From NCBI GenBank assembly GCA_020720185.1, contig DYPB01000060.1:2146-13530 (forward strand): DNA of 11,385 nucleotides, given 5' to 3'. The notes beneath the pieces are model-generated. The model saw nothing but the letters and a program-made list of their open reading frames with translations, did not search any database and was not told the origin of the DNA. Both the position numbers and the translations under genes were made by a program. Below, in pieces: positions 1 through 7,594 of the stretch. The stretch's first letter is position 1; the number at the start of each line of letters is the position of its first letter. Source of the stretch: Flavobacterium psychrophilum. GTDB taxonomy: Bacteria; Bacteroidota; Bacteroidia; Flavobacteriales; Flavobacteriaceae.

Positions 1-373
1 CAAAACTTTAACTTATCTGTAATAATTGGATACGGATCAGGCACATACAACGTAGAAGATACCATACACCTTTGGTAGGAAGCGGTTTTTGGCGATGCTG
101 TTTTTCAATCAGCAACTTAATCCTACATCTATACATTTACGCGAATGGTTAAATAATGAAAAGATTGTATTTCCAAATCCGACCAATGACTACATATTCA
201 TCGATATACAAAATCTGGCGATTGAAAAAATTAGCATTTATGATTTGTTTGGCAAGCTGAAACAAGTACATTTCGAGTGCAAATTTTCGGTTTCATCGCT
301 AAGCAAATGCATTTACATCATTCAAATTTATTCTGCAAATGCGCATATAGTAAGCAAATTTATCAAACTGTAA
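1..373 (+). pseudogene. C-terminal fragment of a T9SS-secreted protein, interrupted
   Basis: The gene enters from the left edge. From base 1, frame 1 reads a segment ending IGYGSGTYNVEDTIHLW, which resembles the GxGSGxYxxGxTVxIW module common in large secreted Bacteroidota proteins, and then meets TAG at 76-78. The same frame continues plausibly (EAVFGDAVFQ) to TAA at 118. Frame 2 carries the rest: FPNPTNDYIFID, then ISIYDLFGK, then LSKCIYIIQIY and a final SKFIKL. That order matches a type A T9SS C-terminal sorting domain, which directs export through the outer membrane and is normally cleaved. The usual Gly of the LxxGxY motif is Cys here. The first start codon in frame 2 is a TTG at 89, and 94 residues with no signal peptide could not be an exported protein on their own. 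A nonsense codon plus a frame change therefore suggests a broken gene, although sequencing error could mimic both. Confidence 0.65.
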
Positions 374-378
374 CAAAA

Positions 379-417
379 AGTGTATTACACTAAAGAGCTC
401 TCATTTTGAAAAAATGA
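379..417 (+). terminator. Two small hairpins after the T9SS fragment
   Basis: Six bases after the stop codon, AGTGTATTACACT (379-391) is a short palindrome. It is followed by TCATTTT (401-407) pairing with AAAATGA (411-417) across a three-base loop. They are placed like a transcription terminator, but the stems are short and AT-rich and there is no clean T-run, so termination is only a guess. Confidence 0.25.
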
Positions 418-462
418 ACGAACAAAAAATATGCTGCCTGAAAACCGATTTGCTTTACTACT

Positions 463-534
463 AAGGAGCTGCTTAAAAGGTATTTAGCTCATCAAAGAAT
501 GCACAGTTTAACAAAAAAAATGCAGTATCAGCCT
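463..534 (+). repeat. Dispersed repeat copy 1 (second copy at 7307-7370)
   Basis: From 471 this stretch matches 7315 onward in the same orientation, 31 of 37 bases, with five of the six mismatches being transitions. The likeness continues less exactly to about 534 (7370 in the other copy) if small gaps are allowed, and weakly upstream to about 463. Its first bases, AGGAGCTGCTTAAAA, also resemble the reverse complement of 7757-7776. It lies just before the SDR gene and may supply part of that gene's leader. The best guess is a remnant of a mobile-element end. Confidence 0.5.
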
Positions 535-603
535 AAACAAAAAAAAATCGTATATTTAAATAATTTAAGCCAAAAAAAATTAACCCTAAAAAAAAACTAT
601 CTT

Positions 604-1536
604 ATGCAAACAATTCTAGGAGCAGGTGGCTCTATTGCAACGCATCTTGCAAAAACAATTAGTCAATATACCAGTAAAATTAGACTGGTTAGCAGGAATC
701 CCCAAAAAGTAAATGAAACCGACGAGCTTTTGGCTGCAAATTTACTACAGCCGCAGGAAATAAATAATGCAATAAAAGGTTCAGAAATTGTGTATGTTAC
801 AATCGGCTTTCCCTATAGTTATAAATTCTGGAAAGAAAATTGGCCCACATTTATGAGCCATGTGATAGAAGCATGTATCCAACATGGAAGCAAACTAGTG
901 TTTTTCGACAATATTTATATGTACGACCCCATGCAACTGCATGGAATGACCGAAGAAAGCGCAATCAATCCACCAAGCAAAAAAGGCCTTGTTAGGGCTC
1001 AAGTGGCAAAATTGATCATGGATAAAGTAAAAGAAGGGAAATTAACTGCCCTCATTGCCCGTTCAGCCGATTTTTATGGACCCGGAATACGCCAAAATAG
1101 CATGCTCACACAAACTGTTTTCGATAGATTGAGCAAAGGTAAGGCTGCACAATGGATGATGTCTGTAAATGTGAAACATTCTTTTACCTACACACCCGAT
1201 GCCGGAAAAGCTACTGCAATTCTTGGAAATACTCCCGATGCATACAATCAGGTTTGGCATTTGCCCACAGCATCAAATCCGCTTTCGGGCAAAGAATGGA
1301 TAGAAACCGTAGCTACAGAATTTAGGGTAAAGCCTAAATATCAGGTAATGGGTATGTTTTTACTCAAAGTAGCCGCATTATTTGTTCCCTTTATGAGAGA
1401 ATTTCCGGAAATGATGTATCAGTACGATCGCGATTATGATTTTAATTCGCAAAAATTTGAAAAGCATTTCGATTTTAAACCAACTCCCTATATTACTGGA
1501 ATAAAAGAGATTATTAAAGCCGATTACACCAAATAA
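604..1536 (+). CDS. Extended/atypical SDR, NAD(P)-dependent epimerase-like protein
   Basis: A 310-residue soluble Rossmann-fold protein. The N-terminus is MQTILGAGGSIATHLAK, with the dinucleotide-binding GxGGxIxxxL pattern at residues 6-15, followed by LVSRNP after the second strand, the position that helps choose NAD or NADP. Further on come YVTIGFP, LVFFDNIYMYDP and RSADFYGPG, the last being typical of extended SDRs near the substrate pocket. The standard catalytic YxxxK is not evident: the equivalent region reads PPSKKGLVRAQVAKL. It may therefore belong to the atypical SDR group, with reductase, epimerase or purely binding roles all possible. The substrate is unknown. I chose ATG 604 because the Rossmann motif begins there. 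The open frame runs back to ATG 499, but those 35 codons are Lys-rich and overlap the dispersed repeat, so they look like leader. No partner gene is adjacent. Confidence 0.85.
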   Translation: MQTILGAGGSIATHLAKTISQYTSKIRLVSRNPQKVNETDELLAANLLQPQEINNAIKGSEIVYVTIGFPYSYKFWKENWPTFMSHVIEACIQHGSKLVFFDNIYMYDPMQLHGMTEESAINPPSKKGLVRAQVAKLIMDKVKEGKLTALIARSADFYGPGIRQNSMLTQTVFDRLSKGKAAQWMMSVNVKHSFTYTPDAGKATAILGNTPDAYNQVWHLPTASNPLSGKEWIETVATEFRVKPKYQVMGMFLLKVAALFVPFMREFPEMMYQYDRDYDFNSQKFEKHFDFKPTPYITGIKEIIKADYTK

Positions 1537-1658
1537 GTTATCGAAAAAATAGCCATTTCTTAAATATCTAAGCCCATGAAATTTGGAGCCAAATTGCTGG
1601 CAATTATTTCCTTTTGGCAGTTCCTTTTCATGGAGCTAAGGAAAAAATCAGACTTTGA

Positions 1659-1708
1659 AAAAAATGCAGAAAAGCACAAAAAGATTAAAATAAGTTTCTG
1701 CATTTTTT
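1659..1708 (+). terminator. Inverted repeat, candidate terminator of the SDR gene
   Basis: AAAAAATGCAGAAA (1659-1672) pairs perfectly with TTTCTGCATTTTTT (1695-1708), giving a 14-bp stem with a 22-base loop. The right arm ends in six T. It lies 120 bases past the SDR stop, and since the A/T tracts sit at both outer edges it could act in either direction. The long loop and low GC make it weaker than a classic intrinsic terminator. Confidence 0.45.
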
Positions 1709-1715
1709 ATTTTCC

Positions 1716-1752
1716 AATAATCAATTTTTCTAGCAAAAAATTGATTATTTTT
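1716..1752 (+). terminator. Second perfect hairpin with T-run
   Basis: AATAATCAATTTTT (1716-1729) pairs perfectly with AAAAATTGATTATT (1736-1749) around the loop CTAGCA, and the T-run extends to 1752. The 14-bp stem has only two G/C pairs. Two hairpins in a row, just upstream of a promoter-like box, would insulate the kinase gene from the SDR gene. The second could instead be an operator. Confidence 0.45.
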
Positions 1753-1754
1753 AG

Positions 1755-1762
1755 TACATTTG
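1755..1762 (+). promoter_or_regulatory. Possible Bacteroidota promoter -7 box for the kinase gene
   Basis: TACATTTG matches the Bacteroidota -7 consensus TAnnTTTG exactly and lies 54 bases before the kinase ATG at 1817. No TTG is found at the expected -33 distance (about 19 bases upstream); the nearest, at 1741-1743, is too close. The call is tentative. Confidence 0.4.
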
Positions 1763-1816
1763 ATTGTAAAGAAGAATTTCAATAGCATCAATACACAAAC
1801 GCTTGCATTTACCGGA

Positions 1817-4171
1817 ATGAATCAGAAACCAACATACGAGGAATTATTGCAAAGAGTTGATTTACTTGAAGCAGAGAATAAATCAATATAAAACGAGATT
1901 ACAAATCTGGTTCAAGATTTCGAGCGTTTAAACTCACTTTTCGAAAACCTGCAAATCGGTGTATTAATTGAAAATCAAGACAGAACAATAACACAAGCAA
2001 ATAATCATTTTTGTAAATTATTTGGCATACCCGGTCCCGAAATATTAATTGGATTGAACTGTGGCGATGCCATTATAAGTTCTGCCCAATATTTTTTGCA
2101 GCCCGAAGAATTTATTCATACAGTAAATGATGTATTAAAAAACCGGGAAATTGTATTAAACAAGCTTTTAGAGCTAAAAGACGGTCGTTTTTTTGAGCGG
2201 GATTATATTCCGGTTTATCTCAAAAATACGTTTTTAGGAAATCTTTGGTTATTCAAAGATGTTTCAAGGTTTAAACAAAACGAAAAACAACTGATTGAAA
2301 GCAACGAGAAATTAGAACTATTTTTTAATCAGTCTTTAATCGGATTCTTTTTTATGATGCTTGATAATCCAATTGAATGGAACAAGCATATCGACAAAGA
2401 AAAGGCTCTTGATTATGTATTTGTCAATCAGGAAGTTACCAAAATAAATCAAGCAATGCTTGAACAATATCGCGCTACAGAAAAAAGTTTTATTGGTTTA
2501 ACTCCAAACGATTTATATAAACACAATATAGATGAAGGACGAAAAGTATGGCGAGATTTATTTGATAAAGGGCGATTCAAAATTGAAACGCATGAAAAAA
2601 AATTCGATGGAACTGATATGATTATCGAAGGAGATTATTTTTGTATATACGATGATAATAAAAAGATTATAGGTCATTTTGGCGTTCAACAAGAGGTAAC
2701 GCAAAGAAAGCTGAATGAACAAATTTTTAAAGAATTATACAAAAATGCCCCAATTCCTTACCAATCTCTTGATATTGAAGGAAAAATACTAAAAGTAAAT
2801 GAAAAATGGTGCAAAATAACTGGTTATAGCAACGAAGAAGTTGAAGGAATAGCATTTTCTAATTTTTTAACCCCCGAATCTAAAATAGTTTTTGACGAAA
2901 AATTCTCTATTTTAATAAAAGAAAAGAAAATTATAAGCAATAATTTAGAGATTATTACCAAAGAAAAACAAGTAATTCAAGCATTTTTTGAAGGCTGCAC
3001 CACCAACGATACAAAAGGAAAATTCTTGTTTACAAATTTTGTTTTTCAGGATATTACCGAAAAATTAAAATCTGAGAATGCTTTAAAAGAAAGCGAAGAA
3101 AAGTTTAGAACCCTGATAGAAAACATGTCGGACTTAGTTTTTTTGATAGACACAAATCTAAAAGTACTTACAGTAAACAAAGCTGCCGCAGAATTAATTG
3201 ATGAGTCGATGGAATATCTAATGGGGAAAAAAATAGCAGAAATATTTCCAAAAGATATTGCCATTAAATATGAACTGGAGTTATCAAAAGTTTTCAAAAC
3301 CGGAAAACCAATTACCATTGATAGCGATTTAATAAAGAACAACGTCAATATTTACATTAATACACGATTAACTCCTTTGTTTGACCAAGAAGGTACAGTA
3401 AAAGCGGTAATTGGTGTAAGCAATGATATTACAGAACGGAAAAAAAATGAACTGCTACTTGTTGCGCAAGAAAAAAAATTAAGAGAATTAAATGCCACCA
3501 AAGATAAATTCTTTTCCATCATAGCCCATGATTTGAGAAGTCCGTTTGGCGCAATATTGGGCTTTGCCGAAATAATTTCGAAAAAAGCACAAAAAAACGA
3601 ATTCGAAAAAATTGATTATTACAGCGGAATAATCAATCAATCGGCCAAACACACCTTTGATTTACTCAACAACCTATTGCAGTGGGCAAAAATACAGCAA
3701 GGCAAAATAGCGTTTAAACCCGTAAAAATAAAGCTTTACGAGCTAATAGTAGGTGTTGCCGATTTTCTAAAAGCAAATATGGAAGAAAAAAATATTTCAT
3801 TCGAAATAGACGTTAATAAAGAAATGGTAATAGTTGCAGATATATCTATGCTGCAAGCAATTATAAGAAATCTGCTTTCAAATGCCTTAAAATATACCCC
3901 ACAGCTCGGCAAAATATCAATAAAGGCGAGTGCATCCACAAAAAATATCATCATCGAAATTTCTGATACTGGCGTAGGAATGACACCCAAGGACCTAAAA
4001 AAATTATTCAAAATAGATACTAGTTTTTCTAAAGTGGGAACGAACAATGAAACAGGAACTGGTTTAGGTCTGATTTTATGTCATGAATTTGTAGAAAAAC
4101 ATCAGGGAGAAATTCTGGTTAAAAGCAAAACCAACAAAGGCACTAGTTTTTCCGTTATTTTACCTAAATAA
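1817..4171 (+). CDS. Four-PAS sensor histidine kinase, frame interrupted by TAA at codon 25
   Basis: The intended protein spans 784 codons from ATG 1817, which opens MNQKPTYEELLQRVDLLEAE, a coiled-coil start usual for PAS kinases. TAA at 1889-1891 interrupts it, then the same frame resumes at once and stays open to 4171. In full numbering there are four PAS domains at about 38-152, 166-295, 303-416 and 425-541, each ending in a DVS/EVT/DIT-type motif. A HisKA domain follows with His571 in IIAHDLRSP, then an HATPase domain with N-box Asn685/Asn689, G1 box DTGVGM from 717 and G2 box GTGLGL from 747. There is no transmembrane segment and no receiver domain, so it is a cytoplasmic sensor expected to phosphorylate a separate regulator, not seen here. 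After the stop, the first accepted in-frame start is TTG 2054 (705 residues, PAS1 broken) and the first ATG is 2354. All catalytic motifs are intact. It is therefore a recent pseudogene, a shortened kinase, or a sequencing error. Confidence 0.88.
1889..1891 (+). other. In-frame premature TAA in the kinase gene
   Basis: This ochre codon follows the codons for ENKSI and precedes NEITNLVQDFERLNSLF, all in one frame. The residues on both sides read as one kinase N-terminus, so a single substitution (for example AAA or GAA to TAA) explains it without an indel. Confidence 0.8.
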
Positions 4172-4186
4172 TATAGTAAAATAATT

Positions 4187-4198
4187 GTAAATATTTAC
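4187..4198. promoter_or_regulatory. 12-bp perfect palindrome upstream of the lipoprotein gene
   Basis: GTAAATATTTAC is a perfect palindrome 15 bases after the kinase stop and 38 bases before the lipoprotein ATG. The position would suit an operator, but AT-rich palindromes of this length arise readily in such DNA. Confidence 0.25.
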
Positions 4199-4235
4199 CA
4201 ATGATTGATTAAATTGCAAAAAAATTAATTTATAT

Positions 4236-4856
4236 ATGAAAAATCTCCACATTCTGCTTTCTATTTTTATTGCATCAGCATTCTTTTTTCTTCGATGCAG
4301 TAATCCGTCCGCAAGTACACAAACCAATGCCGACAACTCAAAAAAATCAAGCGAAAATCTATGTCATTTGATTGAAGCACAATCTGTCTGTCAAATAAAA
4401 ATCGGGATGGATATTGATCAGATAGTTACATCCGATTTGCAAAAATTAACCCAAAAAACAATAAAAAGAACAGGCGAAGAAGGTGATATTGAAGAATATA
4501 CTGTATTTACCTTGCTCGAAAACGATGAAGAAATGTTACAATTAACCGGTGATACCGAAAAAAATGTGGACGAAATTTTTGTTATTTCCCCAAAAATCAA
4601 AACCGCTGCGGGTATTGGTAATGGCTCATCAATCGACGATTTTATCAAAGCTTATCCCGATTTCAAAATCTATTACTCTTACATAATGGGTAATTTTTGG
4701 CTCGAAACCAAGAGTCTAAATGCCCAGTTTAAAATTGACCCGAAAAATTACCACGGATTAGAAGACAATTTGATGAAAGGCGATTTGGTGGAAATTGAAA
4801 GAAATCTACTAAAAAATGACGCTGAAATATACCAAATTCGCCTGTTTGCCCTCTGA
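4236..4856 (+). CDS. Putative secreted lipoprotein of unknown function
   Basis: A 206-residue protein. Residues 1-20 form a hydrophobic signal (MKNLHILLSIFIASAFFFLR) followed by Cys21 and a Ser/Asn/Thr-rich linker (SNPSAST), the pattern of a lipid-anchored protein. Arg just before the Cys is unusual, since a lipobox normally has Ala or Gly there, so anchoring is likely but not certain. The mature part has IKIGMDIDQIV near residue 56 and later GIGNGSSIDDFIKAYPDFKI. I recognise the second pattern from uncharacterised Bacteroidota envelope proteins, where a G-x-G-S-x-x-x-D segment precedes a Tyr-Pro. No catalytic motif is visible. It lies 64 bases after the kinase on the same strand, with no visible terminator between them, so it could be co-transcribed or have its own promoter. 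A role in the kinase's signalling cannot be shown from sequence. Confidence 0.75.
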   Translation: MKNLHILLSIFIASAFFFLRCSNPSASTQTNADNSKKSSENLCHLIEAQSVCQIKIGMDIDQIVTSDLQKLTQKTIKRTGEEGDIEEYTVFTLLENDEEMLQLTGDTEKNVDEIFVISPKIKTAAGIGNGSSIDDFIKAYPDFKIYYSYIMGNFWLETKSLNAQFKIDPKNYHGLEDNLMKGDLVEIERNLLKNDAEIYQIRLFAL

Positions 4857-5342
4857 TTTCCAAAATGTGTGCAATATGACGACAAAATAGGCTAAATCTT
4901 GGCGCTAAACGCATCAAAAAGTGCCAAGTTGCCTTATTGGAAATGGTTTTATAAGCCCGTTTAAAATGCATTACCCTAAAAAAAGTAAACATGAACAAAG
5001 GGATTAGATTTTTATTTCCGGCTTTTTACGCCCAAAAGCTTTCGTAAGCAAATGCAATAGAGGATACGATTTATGGGCCAACAGTGCTGTGCTTACAGTT
5101 TTTTCTAATTACATTAAGAAACATCACCAAAGGCATTTTTAAGGCTAAAATCTATATATTAAATATAGCATCTAAGCTACGCTTTTACACCAAAAAAGCG
5201 AAACAGCCTAATGGTAATATCGAAAAAAAAAATATATATTAGCTTGAATAATGCTTTTCCTAATTTTATGAGGATATTTGGTAGAAAATTCTAAAAATTC
5301 TTGAACATCAATACATATTTTGAATCATTAAACAGAAAAAAA
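4857..5342. other. Intergenic stretch without a supported gene
   Basis: About 490 bases with stops in all frames and no convincing protein. It holds an imperfect hairpin, CTTGGCGCT (4898-4906) with AGTGCCAAG (4920-4928), and a short one, CGCTTTT (5180-5186) with AAAAGCG (5194-5200). Neither has a T-run. GATATTTG (5273-5280) is one base off the -7 consensus but has no -33 partner. Confidence 0.5.
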
Positions 5343-6269
5343 ATGGCTTTTGAAACCAAAAAAATTATTGTTTACGGAGGAACAGGTTACTATGGGCGAA
5401 AAGTTGTTGAAAAGCTCGTAAATAAAGGGGAATCTGTAAAAGTGGTGAGTAGAAATATAGTAGCAGCCAGAAAAATAGTTGGAGAAAATGTTGAAATATT
5501 TCAGGCTGATGTAACTGATAGAGAAATGGTTAGAAAATCATTAGAGAATGTAGATTGCATTATCGTATGCCTTTCGGCAATGAGCAATAAACTTATAAGA
5601 AAGATGAATCAGATTGAGCGAGATGCTGTTCTCTCTATCATGGAAGAAGCAGAAAAGGCCAATATTACTAGATTTGTTTATATGTCGGGCTACGAAATGA
5701 GAGAGCCATTATTACAAAAATTACGAATTCCGGAATTTGGCGCAATAAAAATTGAGATTGAAGCTAAAATCAGGCAATCGAAATTAAATTGGACAATACT
5801 TGGTGATGCTCCGGCCTTCGAGATATTTTTCGCCTTTGTTCGAAATGGAAAAATGGCTGTTCCGGGTGGAGGATTGAATGCAATTCCTACCATTTCGGCT
5901 GAAGATGTGGGAGAAATTACAGCCCAAGTTGCCATAAGAAACGATTTGAATGGAAAAAGAATCAAATTAACAGGACCCATAGCCTACAGTTTTCCTGATG
6001 TTGCGAATCTTATTTCATCCATCAGTGGAAAAAAAATCAAACACGTGGCTATTCCGCTTACTGTAATTAATGTAGTTTCGTTCATTTTAATACCCTTTAC
6101 ACCATTTGTGAGATATCTATATAAAAGTCTCAAGATGCTCAATAACTTTCCTAAGGATTTGGCCGAGGATGTGCCAAATGCACACAAATTTTTAAGAGAA
6201 ACATTCGATTATGAACCCCTAACCCTAAGTATGGAGATTCAAAATAGAATAAAAGAAAACAAAATATAA
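5343..6269 (+). CDS. NmrA-like NAD(P)-binding protein (atypical SDR)
   Basis: A 308-residue Rossmann-fold protein. MAFETKKIIVYGGTGYYGRK contains the GxTGxxG dinucleotide-binding loop at residues 12-18. VKVVSRN follows the second strand and DVTDREMV precedes the variable region. RFVYMSGYEM, LNWTILGDAP and a late PTISAEDVGEI match the NmrA/NAD(P)H-binding branch, whose members are oxidoreductases, quinone reductase-like proteins or redox-sensing regulators. No YxxxK catalytic pair is evident. The C-terminal third holds a hydrophobic stretch near residues 236-260 (IPLTVINVVSFILIPFTPFV) that could contact the membrane. I chose ATG 5343 because the fold begins there; the frame is open back to a TTG at 5301, but that part is leader-like. 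It is the second Rossmann-fold protein in the window, but the two are not close relatives by eye. Substrate unknown. Confidence 0.85.
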   Translation: MAFETKKIIVYGGTGYYGRKVVEKLVNKGESVKVVSRNIVAARKIVGENVEIFQADVTDREMVRKSLENVDCIIVCLSAMSNKLIRKMNQIERDAVLSIMEEAEKANITRFVYMSGYEMREPLLQKLRIPEFGAIKIEIEAKIRQSKLNWTILGDAPAFEIFFAFVRNGKMAVPGGGLNAIPTISAEDVGEITAQVAIRNDLNGKRIKLTGPIAYSFPDVANLISSISGKKIKHVAIPLTVINVVSFILIPFTPFVRYLYKSLKMLNNFPKDLAEDVPNAHKFLRETFDYEPLTLSMEIQNRIKENKI

Positions 6270-6270
6270 T

Positions 6271-6561
6271 ATGCACAAACAAATAATGGAGTATATCGCC
6301 AAGGAGCTAAAAGACTGATGGAGAGAATCTCACATAGTATGGGAAAACAATACCAAAATGAGCGCTTTTACAAATTTGAGATTTGCAAGCGATAATTGAA
6401 CAGCCAATAAATTAACTGATTACGAAATTAGTGTTTGGCAAAAAAGTGAAAGCTAATCTGAAAATCCTAAACAAAATTATGGTGGCAACATTTTATTGGG
6501 TATGATGATTTCTCGAAAAGCCTGCGAATTAGAACTAGTAAAGAATACTATTTGAAGTATT
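6271..6561 (+). pseudogene. Possible decayed gene with several in-frame stops
   Basis: Two bases after the NmrA-like gene's stop, frame 1 reads MHKQIMEYIAKELKD, then TGA (6316), WRESHIVWENNTKMSAF and more to a second TGA, then TANKLTDYEISVWQKSES, TAA, and finally SENPKQNYGGNILLGMM to a TGA near 6553. Between the stops the composition looks protein-like rather than random, with Trp, Tyr and charged residues in balance, about 94 codons in all. I recognise no family. The third stop is TAA, so reading TGA as Trp would not rescue it. It could equally be non-coding sequence. Confidence 0.3.
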
Positions 6562-6586
6562 AAATATCAATTAAATAAAGAATTTC

Positions 6587-6985
6587 ATGTATATTATTGA
6601 GAGTAAAAATCAAAAACAAAACTTTTTCTATTGCATTAAATTACAAGAAAAAAATGCTCTTTTACATTTAGATAGATTGAGAGCGAATAATTGTATAAAA
6701 ACAGAACTAAAACAAATTGAAATTGACAAATATCCTCTCTATGTTATTGAGCAAAATAATGAATTCGTATATTTTACCCAGCAAAATATTTTGCAAATGT
6801 TGAATAAAATAGTTGATAATCAAGAATATTTATCCTTTGATGAAGATTTTGTTCTGTTTAACATTTACATAATTACAAGCGAAATAGAATTTGATTTTGA
6901 TTATTTGGGTTATATTGACCATATTCATGCAGATAAACATTTTTTTGAAAGATATGTAAAATACGGTGAAAAAGTAATTAGGTGA
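6587..6985 (+). CDS. Hypothetical small acidic protein
   Basis: A 132-residue protein starting MYIIESKNQKQNFFYCIKL and ending ERYVKYGEKVIR. It has no signal peptide or membrane segment, is rich in Asn, Ile, Phe and Tyr, and has acidic runs such as SFDEDF and EIEFDFDYLG followed by DHIHADKHFFE. It reads as a folded cytoplasmic protein, and codon use looks like that of its neighbours. I do not recognise a family. Small orphan genes of this size amid decayed genes and repeats are sometimes immunity proteins of toxin systems, but no toxin is visible, so this is only an idea. ATG 6587 is the first start in the open frame; the only structure just before it is a weak hairpin at 6544-6561. Confidence 0.6.
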   Translation: MYIIESKNQKQNFFYCIKLQEKNALLHLDRLRANNCIKTELKQIEIDKYPLYVIEQNNEFVYFTQQNILQMLNKIVDNQEYLSFDEDFVLFNIYIITSEIEFDFDYLGYIDHIHADKHFFERYVKYGEKVIR

Positions 6986-7108
6986 TGATAAAGAAACACA
7001 TAACATGTGCTTAAAATAGGGTTTTCATTAGGTAAGAAACTAGTTAATAACTTCGCAAGCAGATTTAGAGCGCATATTCACTCATAAGATTATCAAAAAT
7101 GATATTTT

Positions 7109-7350
7109 ATGCTTGACTCGAATAATGCAAATACCTGGTGTCCTCAACTTGAGATGGAACATAAAGCCATAAATGCTTCAAAAAAAGCAATATGTAAAGA
7201 GAGAGTATTCCATATTTAGCATATTTTAATAACGATATAATGCAACTAAAACAATGGTTAGCGATAAAATTTCATGGAATAGCCACTCAATACTTTCAAG
7301 ATTATTTAGGGTTTGCTAAAAAAGTATTTAGTTCATTAAAGAGTGCATAG
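7109..7350 (+). pseudogene. Decayed IS1595-family (ISXO2-like) transposase remnant
   Basis: Frame 2 from 7109 reads MLDSNNANTWCPQLEMEHKA followed by INASKKAICKE and stops at 7214-7216. Frame 1 takes over near 7204 with IPYLAYFNNDIMQLKQWLAI, then KFHGIATQYFQDYL, and stops at 7348-7350. Read together this resembles the C-terminal half of the ISXO2-like DDE domain: a segment around the second catalytic Asp (T-D-x-W-x-x-Y), an EHK...N.SK segment, then LP.LH..I.NLK.WL...FHG.....L..YL. One frame change and loss of the N-terminal half make it non-functional. Similarity ends after YL, exactly where the dispersed repeat copy (7307) begins, so the gene may have been cut by an insertion. The family call is by motif only. 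Confidence 0.5.
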
Positions 7351-7370
7351 TAACAAAAAGTGCAAGAATC
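7307..7370 (+). repeat. Dispersed repeat copy 2
   Basis: This is the partner of 463-534. From 7315 it matches 31 of 37 bases, and its first bases TAGGGTTTGCTAAAAA also match the reverse complement of 7757-7776 at 14 of the first 17 positions. It overlaps the end of the transposase remnant. Confidence 0.5.
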
Positions 7371-7460
7371 AAAAGCATAATATTTATTTTCAGTTAGGTA
7401 TATTTTTCAATGAATAATTTGAAAATATGCTGAATTGGGTTGGTATATTGAGACAATGAG

Positions 7461-7594
7461 TAGCCGTAGCATTTATGCTACGGAATGCATGAATATACTA
7501 TAATATGTGGCTTTAGCCAAAAATTTATTGATATTTTTTAGGCTAAAGCCGATAATTGATGTCAAATTTTACTGTAGCATAAATGCTGCGGCTA
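7461..7594. repeat. Nested palindromic REP-like element
   Basis: The outer arms are two 21-base sequences, 7461-7481 and 7574-7594, inverted with one mismatch. Each arm is itself palindromic: CCGTAGCAT (7464-7472) pairs with ATGCTACGG (7475-7483) around TT. Inside them GGCTTTAGCC (7509-7518) pairs perfectly with GGCTAAAGCC (7541-7550). The whole could fold as two small hairpins flanking one larger stem, or as one long cruciform. This is the layout of paired REP sequences mobilised by RAYT (TnpA-REP) transposases, but no such gene is in the window. No T-run follows, so a terminator role is less likely. Confidence 0.8.

Noticed and set aside
1576..1785. 69-codon plus-strand frame after the SDR gene
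   Set aside because: It runs through both perfect inverted repeats and the promoter-like box, and its Lys/Phe/Ile-rich product looks like translated intergenic DNA.
4729..4998. 89-codon minus-strand frame overlapping the lipoprotein end
   Set aside because: It is antisense over nearly half its length to a better gene, has no family resemblance, and the rest falls in non-coding sequence.
5316..5322. TATTTTG with TTG at 5301 as a promoter for the NmrA-like gene
   Set aside because: The box is one base short of TAnnTTTG and the spacing to TTG is only 12 bases rather than about 19.
6271..6561. TGA read as Trp to explain the stops
   Set aside because: The third internal stop is TAA, and the ABC ATPase and the 6587 gene end normally at TGA, so code reassignment does not fit.
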